Shown: positions 52,622-61,504, counted from the first letter of the stretch. The stretch: DNA of 64,000 bases from JACMNW01 sp031406155 (GCA_031406155.1 JANOGW010000101.1:16424-80423); one strand, 5' to 3'. Notes: generated from the letters alone by a model not told the origin. Numbers and translations are program-made.

Positions 52622-53535
52622 GGTGCAACCTCCATCACGGTCTTGTGGGCAAGGCTCAGGCCCGCGAGCACGGTTTCGGAGGCCGCGATCAGGCTTGGTG
52701 TGGCCCCTTGCGCTGTCAGGGCCCGGGCATAGATGGCGGATAGCGCATCGGCCCCGATGATGGCAATGGGTTGGCCCAGCCAATAGGGCTTGGCGGCGGC
52801 GAGTTCAATGCCGATCAGCAGCCCCGACAGGCGGGCGCGGGCTTGGGGTGCCGCAAGATTTGACAAAAGCCCTTCGGCACGCAACGAGAACAGGTTGGCC
52901 GCGATTTTTTCAGGGCGCGACAGGGCATCGGACAGGGCGATATCAAAGGCCCCATCGTCCCAACCACCCCCCGCCATGCCGTGCCTTAGGACGGACTGTT
53001 CGGACATCAGAGCAAACAATTCGCCGGTCATGAAGGTTTGAAAGCTGACCACCTCGCCTGCCGACACATGCACCCATTTTGTATGGGTGCCTGGCAGGCA
53101 GAACACGCCATCAAAGCCGGGGTTAAGCGCCAACGCCCCGGCAATCTGGGTTTCCTCGCCGCGCATTACATCGGCGGGTTTCACTTGTCGCAGGCCGGGT
53201 ACGATGCGCATGGTGATCCGCGGGTCTGCGGTGGGGACAGCGACAAGGGCGGTTGGATCAAGCGGGGTGCAGGGAACGGTGCGGTAGGGGGCCTCGTGCC
53301 AGCCTTGGCGGCTGCCGACCATGCCGCAGGCGGTGACCGGGGTAGTCCGCGTGGCAGACAGCCATGGCGCAATTAGCCGGATCAGCGCGGGTTCGAACGC
53401 ATCGCGGGCAAGCTTGCCCATACCGTCCTCCGACACCGCCTCGGCGACGGCGACGCCCTGCCGCATGGCGAAGGCGCGCAGGTTGGTGGTGCCCCAATCG
53501 ACCGCGATCCAGTCTGGTACTACATCCTGCGTCAT
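52618..53535 (-). CDS. dgoK: 2-dehydro-3-deoxygalactonokinase
   Basis: The 305-residue kinase has an ASKHA-type start IAVDWGTTNLRAFAM, a typical GMVGSRQGWHEAPY segment (about residues 71-84) and LPGTHTKWVHV (about 144-154), all found in DgoK. It phosphorylates 2-dehydro-3-deoxygalactonate before cleavage by DgoA. It overlaps the SDR gene by 4 bp and dgoA by 4 bp, so it lies in the centre of the catabolic operon. Confidence 0.93.
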   Translation of the reverse strand: MTQDVVPDWIAVDWGTTNLRAFAMRQGVAVAEAVSEDGMGKLARDAFEPALIRLIAPWLSATRTTPVTACGMVGSRQGWHEAPYRTVPCTPLDPTALVAVPTADPRITMRIVPGLRQVKPADVMRGEETQIAGALALNPGFDGVFCLPGTHTKWVHVSAGEVVSFQTFMTGELFALMSEQSVLRHGMAGGGWDDGAFDIALSDALSRPEKIAANLFSLRAEGLLSNLAAPQARARLSGLLIGIELAAAKPYWLGQPIAIIGADALSAIYARALTAQGATPSLIAASETVLAGLSLAHKTVMEVAP

Positions 53536-54302
53536 CCGGTTACCACCACGCCACCATCAATGACCAGCGCCTGCCCGGTCATCATCTTCGAGGTGCGGGA
53601 GGCAAGAAACAGCACGCCGCCGACGATATCTTCCGGCTCCAGTGTGTCGGTCAGGCATTGGCGCGCGACATGGGCGGCAAGGGTTTCGGGCGTGACCCAG
53701 AGGTCTTTTTGCTTTTGCGTCAGCACCCAGCCCGGCGCCAGCGCGTTGACGCGGATGCGGTCCGGCCCGAATTCGCGGGCGAGGCTGCGGGTCATGCCGT
53801 TGATGCCGGAATTGGCAGAGGTGTAGGCGGCATAGCCCGCGTTGCCCATCATGTAGCTGATCGAGGTGAAATTGATGATCGAACCGCCGCCCGCCGCCTG
53901 CATGCCGGGTATGACGGCTTGTGCTGCAAAGAAATAGGCCTTGAGGTTGACGGCGATGGACCTGTCCCAATAGGCAGGTGTCACGTCCAGCGTTGCGTGG
54001 CGCTGGTCGTTGGCCGCGTTGTTGACCAGCACGGTGATCGGGCCGTGCGCCGTCGCAGCGGTGGCGAGGGTGGTTCGCAGGGCGGCGATATCAGTGATGT
54101 CGCAGGGCAGATAGAGCGGGCGGTTGCCGGTGGCTTGTGCCATCTCGTCACAAAATCCGGTGGCGTCGGAGCGTTGGCAAAAGGCGACCTTTGCGCCCTG
54201 ACGCAGGAAGCCCTCGGTCAAAGCGGCGCCGATGCCGGACCCGCCGCCGGTGATGAACACCGACTGGCCTTTGAGATCGGGGTAGGTGGGAAGATCGGTC
54301 AT
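53532..54302 (-). CDS. SDR dehydrogenase, probable D-galactose 1-dehydrogenase, with YxxxN active site
   Basis: The 256-residue short-chain dehydrogenase has the nucleotide motif TGGGSGIG (18-25) and NNAAN (94-98). The catalytic Tyr160 is present, but position 164, normally Lys, is Asn (YTSANSG, codon AAT). Segments such as VTPAYWDRSIAVNLK resemble rhizobial galactose dehydrogenase as I recall it, not verified. Context with dgoK, dgoA and a lactonase gene supports oxidation of galactose or arabinose. The ATG at 54302 overlaps none of the upstream genes; palindromes lie just upstream. Confidence 0.82.
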   Translation of the reverse strand: MTDLPTYPDLKGQSVFITGGGSGIGAALTEGFLRQGAKVAFCQRSDATGFCDEMAQATGNRPLYLPCDITDIAALRTTLATAATAHGPITVLVNNAANDQRHATLDVTPAYWDRSIAVNLKAYFFAAQAVIPGMQAAGGGSIINFTSISYMMGNAGYAAYTSANSGINGMTRSLAREFGPDRIRVNALAPGWVLTQKQKDLWVTPETLAAHVARQCLTDTLEPEDIVGGVLFLASRTSKMMTGQALVIDGGVVVTG

Positions 54303-54324
54303 GTCAGGGTCCGTTGGTGGGAGG

Positions 54325-54367
54325 CGGAAATTGCGCAATTTCCGAGACGAATTTTGCGCAAAATTCG
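54325..54367. promoter_or_regulatory. Two adjacent perfect 20-bp palindromes
   Basis: CGGAAATTGC with its complement (54325-54344) and CGAATTTTGC with its complement (54348-54367) are each perfect 20-bp palindromes with the same TTGCGCAA centre, 23 bp apart centre to centre. They lie between the dehydratase and SDR genes. They could be operators (the CG centre fits LacI-type sites) for an internal promoter, or RNA hairpins between cistrons. Confidence 0.65.
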
Positions 54368-54381
54368 GGCTCTGCGGGGCA

Positions 54382-56091
54382 TCAGTGGCTTTCCCTTGTC
54401 ACAGGGCGGGTGTCCTTGCCAACGAGGAAATCAAGGTCTGCGCCAAGATGTGCCTGTTGAACGTGATCGACATAGAGTTTGGCATAGCCACGGGTGTAGT
54501 GCGCCGGATCGGGTGCCCATTCGGCGCGACGGGTGGCAAGGTCTGCATCCGAGACCAGCAGTTGCAGCACACCTTCGCTGGCCGACACACGGATACGATC
54601 GCCGGTTTTGACAAGCGCCAGCGTGCCGCCGGCCTGCGCTTCGGGCGAGACATGCAAGATCACGGTGCCGTACGCGGTGCCCGACATCCGGGCATCCGAC
54701 ACGCGGATCATGTCGCGCACGCCTTGTTTCACCAGCGCTGCCGGGATCGGCATGTTGCCGACCTCCGGCATGCCGGGATAGCCCTTTGGGCCACAGCCTT
54801 TCAGGACAAGGATGGTGTCTGGCGTGACCGGCAGATCGTCGCGGTCGATATTGGCTTTCATGTCTTCGATCGTATCGAACACGTGGGCGGGGCCTTCGTG
54901 TTCCAGCAGCGCAGGTGTGGCCGCCGACGGTTTGACGATGGCCCCGTCAGGCGCGAGGTTGCCTTTCAGCACGCGGATACCGGCGGCCGGTTTCAGCGGG
55001 TTGTGGAACGGGCGGATTACATCGTCGTTCCAGTTTTCTGCGCCATTGGCGTAGTCGGATATATCTTTACCCATCACCGTTTTGGCGGCGCGCAGATTGC
55101 TGCCGAGTTCCTTCAGCACCACCGGCATACCGCCGGCATAGGCGAAATCTTCCATCAGGTATTTGCCCGATGGCATGCAGTTGACCAGCAGCGGAATGTC
55201 CGAACCAAGCTCGAAATCCTTCAGGGTCAGGTCAACACCCACCCGGCCTGCGATGGCCAGAAGGTGGATCACGGCATTGGTGGAGCCACCGACGGCGGCA
55301 TTGGCAAGGATGGCGTTTTCGAACGCGGCGCGGGTCAGGATGTGGCTGGGGCGCAGGTCTTCCTCGACCATTTCGACAATGCGAATGCCGGTCATATGCG
55401 CAAGTGCCATACGGCGGGCATCGACGGCGGGCAGGGCGGCGTTGGTGGGCAGTGACATGCCCAACGCCTCGACCAGTGAGGCCATGGTCGAGGCCGTCCC
55501 CATGGTCATGCACACGCCTTTGGAGCGCGACATACCGGATTCGGCGGCCATGAAATCTTTCAACGTCATGTCGCCCGCGCGCACGCTTTCCGAAAACTTC
55601 CACACATCGGTGCCAGAGCCAATATCGCGGCCCTGCCACTTGCCGTTCAGCATGGGGCCGGAGGACACTACGATGGCAGGCAGATCGACGCTTGCCGCCC
55701 CCATCAATTGCCCTGGCGTAGTTTTGTCGCAGCCGCCCAACAGCACCACACCGTCGATGCCGTAAGCGCGGATGCATTCTTCGACATCCATTGCCAGCAG
55801 GTTGCGAAACAGCATGGCGGTGGGTTTCATCTGCGCCTCGCCCAGCGAGGTGACGGGGAATTCGACAGGGAAGCCACCCGCCTCCCACACGCCGCGTTTG
55901 ACGCCTTCTGCAAGGTCGCGCAGGCCGGAATTGCAGGGCGAAAGTTCGGACCAGGTGTTGCAGATGCCAATGATCGGGCGGCCATCGAAAACATGGTCAG
56001 GGAAGCCCTGATTTTTCATCCAGGATCGATGGATGAAGCCGTGCTTATCCAGCTTGCCGTACCAGGCCTTGCTGCGGCGGGTTCTCGTCAT
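54382..56091 (-). CDS. IlvD/Edd-family sugar-acid dehydratase (galactonate/arabinonate type)
   Basis: The 569-residue dehydratase has three Fe-S cysteines at Cys53 (SELSPCNSGL), Cys121 (GGCDKTTPG) and Cys194 (SKGVCMTMG), the pattern seen in [2Fe-2S] pentonate/hexonate dehydratases. AAVGGSTNAVIHLLAIAG and KGCGPKGYPGMPEVG also match. It would convert D-galactonate (or L-arabinonate, D-fuconate) to the 2-keto-3-deoxy acid. The operon context favours galactonate. It is not IlvD itself by length and context. A 43-bp gap precedes it. Confidence 0.9.
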   Translation of the reverse strand: MTRTRRSKAWYGKLDKHGFIHRSWMKNQGFPDHVFDGRPIIGICNTWSELSPCNSGLRDLAEGVKRGVWEAGGFPVEFPVTSLGEAQMKPTAMLFRNLLAMDVEECIRAYGIDGVVLLGGCDKTTPGQLMGAASVDLPAIVVSSGPMLNGKWQGRDIGSGTDVWKFSESVRAGDMTLKDFMAAESGMSRSKGVCMTMGTASTMASLVEALGMSLPTNAALPAVDARRMALAHMTGIRIVEMVEEDLRPSHILTRAAFENAILANAAVGGSTNAVIHLLAIAGRVGVDLTLKDFELGSDIPLLVNCMPSGKYLMEDFAYAGGMPVVLKELGSNLRAAKTVMGKDISDYANGAENWNDDVIRPFHNPLKPAAGIRVLKGNLAPDGAIVKPSAATPALLEHEGPAHVFDTIEDMKANIDRDDLPVTPDTILVLKGCGPKGYPGMPEVGNMPIPAALVKQGVRDMIRVSDARMSGTAYGTVILHVSPEAQAGGTLALVKTGDRIRVSASEGVLQLLVSDADLATRRAEWAPDPAHYTRGYAKLYVDHVQQAHLGADLDFLVGKDTRPVTRESH

Positions 56092-56134
56092 TTGGGGCAG
56101 AGCCTCCGGCGGGGATAGTTAGACCAAAATGAAA

Positions 56135-57490
56135 TCAGGCAGCCTTGCGGCCCTGCAACCATGCGGGCAGCCAATTACCATGCGCGGTGATCAGATCATC
56201 GATCAGCAATTTGATCTGGCGCAGGTCCAGTTCGGCTGCGGTATGCGGATCGAGCATGGCGGCATGGTAGATGTGATCGCGGTTTTCTTCCATCAGGGCG
56301 GCCACTGTCAGTTCCTGCACGTTCACGTTGGTGCGCATCATCGCGACAAGCTGTGGCGGGATGTTGGTGACATTCGTGGGTTGCAGTCCGTTTGCATCGA
56401 CCAGCGTCGGCACCTCGACCGCCGCCCCCATCGGCAGTTGCGGTATATAGCCCCGGTTGGGCACATTGCCGTAGATCACGGAAGGCGCGCCGGTCAGCAC
56501 CGAATTCATGATGGTGGCGGCATATTCGTGGGTGGGTTTCACGTCGATCCGGTCGGCCTTGGCATAGGTTTCGGCCTGTTTGGCCCATGCGGCAATCTGA
56601 ATTTCGCAGCGATTGGGATATTCATCCAGCGGGATGCCAAATGCCTCGATCAGATCGGGGCGGTTATCCTTGATGAACCAAGGTACGTATTCGGCGAAAT
56701 GTTCAGAGCTTTCGGTGACGAAATGGCCGAAGTGCATCATCACTTCGTAGCGGACCTTGTTGAGGCAATGCGGCCGTTCAAGCGGGGTCTTGGGGATGCG
56801 ACCGGCGCGGTAGCCGTCGCGCAAGGCAGGATAGAGATCGCGGTAGCTGCCATCGGGGCTTTTCGCCTCGAGGTTCAGGAAAAACGCCATGTGGTTGATG
56901 CCAGCGGCGCGAAAGCGCAGATCGCTGACCAGGATATCAAGATCGTAGGCCAGTTCTTCAGAGGTGTTCTGCACGGAATGGCAAAGGCCCACCTGTTTCA
57001 GGTCCGGGTATTTTGCGCCCAGCGCCCATGTGTTTATGGCCATCGGGTTGACGTATTGCAGCAACGTCGCATCGGGGCAGATCGCGGCCATATCTTCGGC
57101 CAGTTTCCACAGGTGCGGCACGGTGCGCAGGCCGCGCATGATACCGCCGACGCCCAACGTATCAGCGATGGTCTGGCGCAGTCCATATTGCTTTGGCACA
57201 TCGAAATCGACGACGGTGGAGGGTTTGTAGCCGCCGATCTGGAAGGCGGTGATGACGAAATCGGCACGCTGCAGGGCGCGGCGCTGGTCGGTGTGGGTTT
57301 CGATCTTTGCACCCACCCGCAGTGACGACACCATCTTGCGACACACGAGTTCGGATTCGGCAAGCCGTTTCGGATCAATATCCATCAACGCAATGGTGGC
57401 GTCCGACAGCGACGGCGTGTTCAGCGCGTCACCGATCAGGTTTTTCATGAAGATGGTCGAACCTGCGCCGATGAAGGCAATTCTGGTCAT
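56135..57490 (-). CDS. GH4 alpha-galactosidase (MelA-like)
   Basis: The 451-residue enzyme uses NAD and a divalent metal. It shows an N-terminal Rossmann start IAFIGAGSTIF, NPMAIN (Asn148), a metal Cys170-His171 pair in VGLCHSVQ and His200 in AGINHMAFF, as in MelA-type enzymes. It cleaves alpha-galactosides such as melibiose or raffinose-derived sugars in the cytoplasm. The start overlaps the permease stop by 4 bp, tying it to uptake. It could instead act on alpha-galacturonides, less likely in this context. Confidence 0.9.
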   Translation of the reverse strand: MTRIAFIGAGSTIFMKNLIGDALNTPSLSDATIALMDIDPKRLAESELVCRKMVSSLRVGAKIETHTDQRRALQRADFVITAFQIGGYKPSTVVDFDVPKQYGLRQTIADTLGVGGIMRGLRTVPHLWKLAEDMAAICPDATLLQYVNPMAINTWALGAKYPDLKQVGLCHSVQNTSEELAYDLDILVSDLRFRAAGINHMAFFLNLEAKSPDGSYRDLYPALRDGYRAGRIPKTPLERPHCLNKVRYEVMMHFGHFVTESSEHFAEYVPWFIKDNRPDLIEAFGIPLDEYPNRCEIQIAAWAKQAETYAKADRIDVKPTHEYAATIMNSVLTGAPSVIYGNVPNRGYIPQLPMGAAVEVPTLVDANGLQPTNVTNIPPQLVAMMRTNVNVQELTVAALMEENRDHIYHAAMLDPHTAAELDLRQIKLLIDDLITAHGNWLPAWLQGRKAA

Positions 57491-58332
57491 TTCACGGCTC
57501 CGAGGGTGAGGCCCGCGATGAAGTGCCGCTGCATCAGGAAGAACATCAGAACGGGGGGCAGGGCGGCGATGATGGAGCCTGCCGAAACGAGATGCCACTG
57601 CGCGATCCATTGGCCGTTCAGGCTCGACAAGCCTGCTGTGATCGGCTGGCTGTCGACCCCTTGCGTCAGGACCGTGGCCCAGAAGAAGTCATTCCAGATG
57701 AAGGTAAAAATCAAGACGCTAAGTGCAGCTATCGCGGGGCGCATCAGTGGCAACACTATGTACCAGAAGATGCGCCATTCGGTGACACCCTCGACCCGCG
57801 CGGCCTCGATCAGCTCAAACGGCAGCGCCTTGATGAAGTTGCGCATGAAAAGCGTGCAGAACCCGGTCTGGAACGCGATGTGAAAAAGCGCCAGGCCGTA
57901 CCACGTGTCATACATGCCCAGCTGCAACGTCATGTCTCGAACCGGGACCATCAAGATCTGGAACGGCACGAAGTTGCCTGCAACAAACATGAAGAAAACC
58001 AGGATGTTGCTGCGAAAGCGGTACACCGCCAGGGCAAAGCCCGTCATCAGCGACAAGCTTACCGCACCGATGACCGTGGGGATCGTGACCCACAGCGAGT
58101 TGATCATGTACTGCCCAATGGGCGTTTTGGTGAAGATGTAGACGTAGTTTTCCCAGGCAATTCCGGATGGCGTGCCAAAGTAGTTGCCCTGCGCGAGGTC
58201 GGAGGCCGGGCGCAGCGAGGTCAGCGCCACACCGAGGAGCGGGAAGAGCCAGATGATCAAGGCAATCGGCAAGGCAATGGTATAAAGCCACTGTGTGCCG
58301 GTGCTGGTCTGCTGAATGGGACGTGGGAACAT
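57487..58332 (-). CDS. Sugar ABC transporter permease (MalG-like)
   Basis: The 281-residue inner-membrane protein has six predicted helices and the EAA loop EAARVEGVTEWRIFWYIVLPLMRPA (about residues 172-196), which docks on the ATPase. It belongs to the CUT1 carbohydrate group. It follows the other permease by 13 bp and overlaps the alpha-galactosidase gene by 4 bp, which suggests galactoside import. Confidence 0.92.
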   Translation of the reverse strand: MFPRPIQQTSTGTQWLYTIALPIALIIWLFPLLGVALTSLRPASDLAQGNYFGTPSGIAWENYVYIFTKTPIGQYMINSLWVTIPTVIGAVSLSLMTGFALAVYRFRSNILVFFMFVAGNFVPFQILMVPVRDMTLQLGMYDTWYGLALFHIAFQTGFCTLFMRNFIKALPFELIEAARVEGVTEWRIFWYIVLPLMRPAIAALSVLIFTFIWNDFFWATVLTQGVDSQPITAGLSSLNGQWIAQWHLVSAGSIIAALPPVLMFFLMQRHFIAGLTLGAVK

Positions 58333-58345
58333 TTATCGCCCCTCC

Positions 58346-59290
58346 TTAACGTTCGGTCTCGTCGCGCCACATCTTCCAGATGAAGCCCGAGATGAAGATC
58401 ATCATGATCGCAAACAACACGACCGCGATGGCCGCGCCATAGCCCATTCGAAAGCCGTATTCGCCCAGCGCCTTTTCAAACATGTAGTAGGAAAGCACGC
58501 GGCTTTCGCCGAAGGGGCCGCCTTTTGTCATGATCGAGACGAGGTCAAAACTGCGCAAGGCCCCGATGACGGTGACGATGACGGCGATGAAGGTTGCCGG
58601 GCGCAATTGCGGCAGGACGACATACCACAGCATCCGCCAGCCCTTGGCGCCATCCAGTCTAGCTGCCTCAATCTGGTCGGAGGCCACGTTGTTCAGGCCG
58701 GTCAAATACAGGATCATCACATAGGCGATCTGTGGCCAAAGGCCGGCGGCGATGATGCCGTATGTGACAAGGTCAGGGTCGGCAAGGATGGCGGTGCCCT
58801 TGCCCGAAATCCACTCGGTCAGAAGGTAGAAGAGGCCGAAGTTCGGCGCGTAAAACCAGGCGAACATCAGACCGACGACGACCTGGCTGATGACAAAGGG
58901 AAAAAAGAAGAGCGACTTGTAAAGCCGGATGCCGCGTACGGTCTGGTTCAGGAAGATCGCGATGAACAGGCCGATGGGCAGCGCAAGCATATAGAGAACC
59001 AGCCACTTTAGGTTGTTCCAAAGGCTGGTCTCAAAGGCCGGGTCGGTCATCAACTCGCGGTAATTGCCGACGCCGACAAAGGTTCCTGTAAAATCGCCAG
59101 CAGCGTTGTAAAGTCCGTTCCAGTCGTAGAATGACAGCGTAATGCTCTGAACAATCGGCCACAGGACATAGACCGTGAACATGAACAGGCCAGGTGCCAG
59201 GAACAGCCATGGCGCCACAGCGCGCTGGTTCCAACGTGACGGAACGCGGTGAACTGGGAGCGCCGCATCCAAGTCTGATGCCTGTGCCAT
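58346..59290 (-). CDS. Sugar ABC transporter permease (MalF-like)
   Basis: The 314-residue permease has an N-terminal cytoplasmic stretch, about six membrane helices and the EAA motif IEAARLDGAKGWRMLWYVVLPQLRPA (about residues 222-247). It pairs with the MalG-like subunit to form the channel. It is separated from the binding-protein gene by 62 bp that hold a strong hairpin. Confidence 0.92.
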   Translation of the reverse strand: MAQASDLDAALPVHRVPSRWNQRAVAPWLFLAPGLFMFTVYVLWPIVQSITLSFYDWNGLYNAAGDFTGTFVGVGNYRELMTDPAFETSLWNNLKWLVLYMLALPIGLFIAIFLNQTVRGIRLYKSLFFFPFVISQVVVGLMFAWFYAPNFGLFYLLTEWISGKGTAILADPDLVTYGIIAAGLWPQIAYVMILYLTGLNNVASDQIEAARLDGAKGWRMLWYVVLPQLRPATFIAVIVTVIGALRSFDLVSIMTKGGPFGESRVLSYYMFEKALGEYGFRMGYGAAIAVVLFAIMMIFISGFIWKMWRDETER

Positions 59291-59313
59291 GGATATCCCC
59301 CCGGAATGAAAGA

Positions 59314-59342
59314 CGGGCGCCCCGGAACTGCTGGGGCGCCCG
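59314..59342 (-). terminator. Intercistronic hairpin after the binding-protein gene
   Basis: A perfect 10-bp stem (CGGGCGCCCC and its complement, 9-nt loop) lies 10 bp after the binding-protein stop. Such hairpins often lower expression of permeases relative to binding protein by partial termination or mRNA protection. On the minus strand it is followed by TCTTTC, not a pure T run. Confidence 0.72.
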
Positions 59343-59352
59343 CGTCGTCAGA

Positions 59353-60606
59353 TCACTGCGGGAACAGACGCATACGCGTTGCTTCCAGCCGCTCCAAGAT
59401 CGCCTCAAGCTCTTCGGGCTGGACGAGGAACTGCTGGAACCCCTCCATCCCTGCCTTGGCGTATTCCGCATCGGCGTCGCGGTCCCAGAACTGTGCGATG
59501 CCTCCTGTCGCGGTCGAGAGCGACTCGAAGCCAGCAACGAGGAATGGATCGGCCGCATCAACCGTCGCGTTCTTGTTTGTCGGCAACTGCCCCTGTGCCG
59601 CGTTCCATTTGGTCTGCGCTTCTGCACTCGCCAAGTGGGCCAGGAACAGCTTCGCATCTTCGGGGTTCTTGGCACCCGAGGTCAGGTGGGTCGTATCAGT
59701 CGGGGCTTCCTCGGCGCGCGGGATTCCCGGAGTGATTTCGGGGAACACCATGAAGCCGAGGTTATCGTTCGTCATCCCGCCTTCCTTGAAGACGCCGACG
59801 GCGAAGTTGCCCATGACAAAGTTCGCGGCTTTGCCCTGCACGAGGAGCGCAGCAGCATCCTGCCACTTGATCGCAGCGTGGCCTTCGCTGACATAGGGCT
59901 GAAGCTTGGCAAACTCGGCAAATACTGCGCGCGCCTCGGGTGAAGTCCACGAAACTTTTCCACCTGCCAGATCGCTGTGGAACTGGTAACCGTTTGTGCG
60001 CAGAGACAGATAATCGAAGACCCCCGCGACCGGCCATTGCTCGAGGGATGATGTGGTCAAGCAATCAATCTCGGCAGCCTTGAACTTCTCGCAGTTTGAC
60101 AGGAAGTCGGCCCAGGTCACGCCTTCGGGGCCCGGGGGCGTCACACCCGCAGCAGCATAAGCGTCGCGGTTAAAGTAGATGCCCCACTGGTAGTAGGTAT
60201 AGGGGATCGCGTACTGCTTTCCGTCGATCGTGGACGACAACACCGAGGACGCCAGCGACTCGTTCAGTCCGTTCGCGGCCCAGACGTCTGAGATGTCGGC
60301 AAACAGACCGGCCTCGACGAACGGGCGCATCCGGTTAGCGGCATACCAGTTGGCCAGATCCGGCGCATCCGCCGTCAGGAAGTTGCGGATCGCGTTCTTG
60401 TAAGCCTCGTGGTCGAAGTTCGTTATCTGTACGTCAATCTCGGGGTTTGCAGCCTCGAAGTCGGTGACCATCGCCTCTGCCGCAGCCAGCGGGATCGGAT
60501 CGTAGTCGGTATTCCAGGTGACGACGCGCTTTTCTTGCGCAAACGCCGATGTGGACAGCAACAATGCCGCCACAAGCGCCACTGCGCCGGTTTTCTTATG
60601 GACCAT
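59353..60606 (-). CDS. Sugar ABC transporter substrate-binding protein
   Basis: The 417-residue periplasmic protein has a signal peptide (about residues 1-23, cleaved after AFA) and the CUT1 binding-protein fold, with segments VTDFEAANPEIDVQITNFDH, IPYTYYQWGIYFNRDAY and ALVQGKAANFVMGNFAVG-like (here ALLVQGKAANFVMGNFAVG). ATG with GGGAGG 7 bases upstream. It is the first gene of the galactose operon, divergent from iclR. The ligand is probably an alpha- or beta-galactoside, from context. Confidence 0.93.
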   Translation of the reverse strand: MVHKKTGAVALVAALLLSTSAFAQEKRVVTWNTDYDPIPLAAAEAMVTDFEAANPEIDVQITNFDHEAYKNAIRNFLTADAPDLANWYAANRMRPFVEAGLFADISDVWAANGLNESLASSVLSSTIDGKQYAIPYTYYQWGIYFNRDAYAAAGVTPPGPEGVTWADFLSNCEKFKAAEIDCLTTSSLEQWPVAGVFDYLSLRTNGYQFHSDLAGGKVSWTSPEARAVFAEFAKLQPYVSEGHAAIKWQDAAALLVQGKAANFVMGNFAVGVFKEGGMTNDNLGFMVFPEITPGIPRAEEAPTDTTHLTSGAKNPEDAKLFLAHLASAEAQTKWNAAQGQLPTNKNATVDAADPFLVAGFESLSTATGGIAQFWDRDADAEYAKAGMEGFQQFLVQPEELEAILERLEATRMRLFPQ

Positions 60607-60664
60607 GGTTTCCTCCCTTAGGTTCCACTATTTGAAACTTAGTCTTGAATATTGAAAACTATGT

Positions 60665-60709
60665 CGCGTATCGTCTAAGCTGTCAACTGGGAGCGAGGGT
60701 TGATACGCG
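60665..60709. promoter_or_regulatory. Inverted repeat in the IclR/ABC divergent region
   Basis: CGCGTATC (60665-60672) and its exact complement GATACGCG (60702-60709) are separated by 29 bp. The second half ends directly at the regulator ATG. Near 60632-60660 there are also three related TTGAA-type repeats (TTTGAAAC, CTTGAATA, ATTGAAAA). This could be an operator of the IclR protein acting on itself and the transport operon. Confidence 0.5.
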
Positions 60710-61504
60710 ATGGGCGATGAAGGGCCAGGGGATGGCACGGTAGGCAAAGCACTTGATGTGCTGGACATGGTTGCCATGGCCGGGCGGCCGGTGCGGTTTA
60801 CCGAATTGCTGGCGGCTGGCGCCTATCCCAAAGCCACAATGTACCGCTTTTTGCAGACCCTGACAAATCAAGGAATGCTGATCTACGATCCCGACCGGCA
60901 ATCCTATGCGCTGGGGGTCAGGCTGGTGCGGCTGGCGCATGCGGCCTGGGCGCAAAGTTCGCTTGCGCCGATAGCAAGACCTTGGATTGATGCGCTTTCG
61001 GGTGAAGTGGGGGAAACCATTCACCTGGCACAGATGGATCAGGCGCAAGTGCTGTATGTTGACAAGCGACACGCAACGCGCGCGGTTGAAATGTTCAGTC
61101 AGGCCGGCAAGGTGGGGCCTGCGTATTGCACCGGGGTGGGCAAGGCGATGCTGGCCTTTCTGCCGCCCGAAGTGCAGGCCCGCGCGATTGATCGGCAGTC
61201 GTTTCATCGCTTTACCCCCAACACGATGACCACACGCGACGCACTGGTTGCCGAGTTACAGGTGATTCGAAAGCGCGGTTACGCTTTAGACAACGAGGAA
61301 CACGAACCGGGCATCATCTGCGTCGCCTTGCCGATCCTGACGCATACCGGGCGGGTGATGGGGGCGCTTTCGGTTACATCGACAACATCGCGGTCAAGTC
61401 TGGCGGCGTTGGCACTGCTGGCCCCGCGCGTGACAGAAACGGCCAATGCGATTGCAAAGGAAGCGGAGAGTTGGCGCTTTCCAGAAGATCATTCGGGACT
61501 TTAA
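60710..61504 (+). CDS. IclR-family transcriptional regulator
   Basis: The 264-residue regulator has an N-terminal winged HTH (about residues 12-70, RFTELLAAGAYPKATMYRFLQTL and QSYALGVRLVRLAH) and a C-terminal IclR ligand-binding domain, including TGVGKAMLAFLPPE and EHEPGIICVALPIL. Adjacent to the transporter genes and divergent from the binding-protein gene, it is the most likely regulator of the galactose operon; the effector is probably a pathway intermediate. Confidence 0.92.
   Translation: MGDEGPGDGTVGKALDVLDMVAMAGRPVRFTELLAAGAYPKATMYRFLQTLTNQGMLIYDPDRQSYALGVRLVRLAHAAWAQSSLAPIARPWIDALSGEVGETIHLAQMDQAQVLYVDKRHATRAVEMFSQAGKVGPAYCTGVGKAMLAFLPPEVQARAIDRQSFHRFTPNTMTTRDALVAELQVIRKRGYALDNEEHEPGIICVALPILTHTGRVMGALSVTSTTSRSSLAALALLAPRVTETANAIAKEAESWRFPEDHSGL

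Noticed and set aside
53364..55455. Two plus-strand frames of about 400 codons opposite the SDR and dehydratase genes
   Set aside because: Antisense to confident enzymes, with no start signals or domain patterns.
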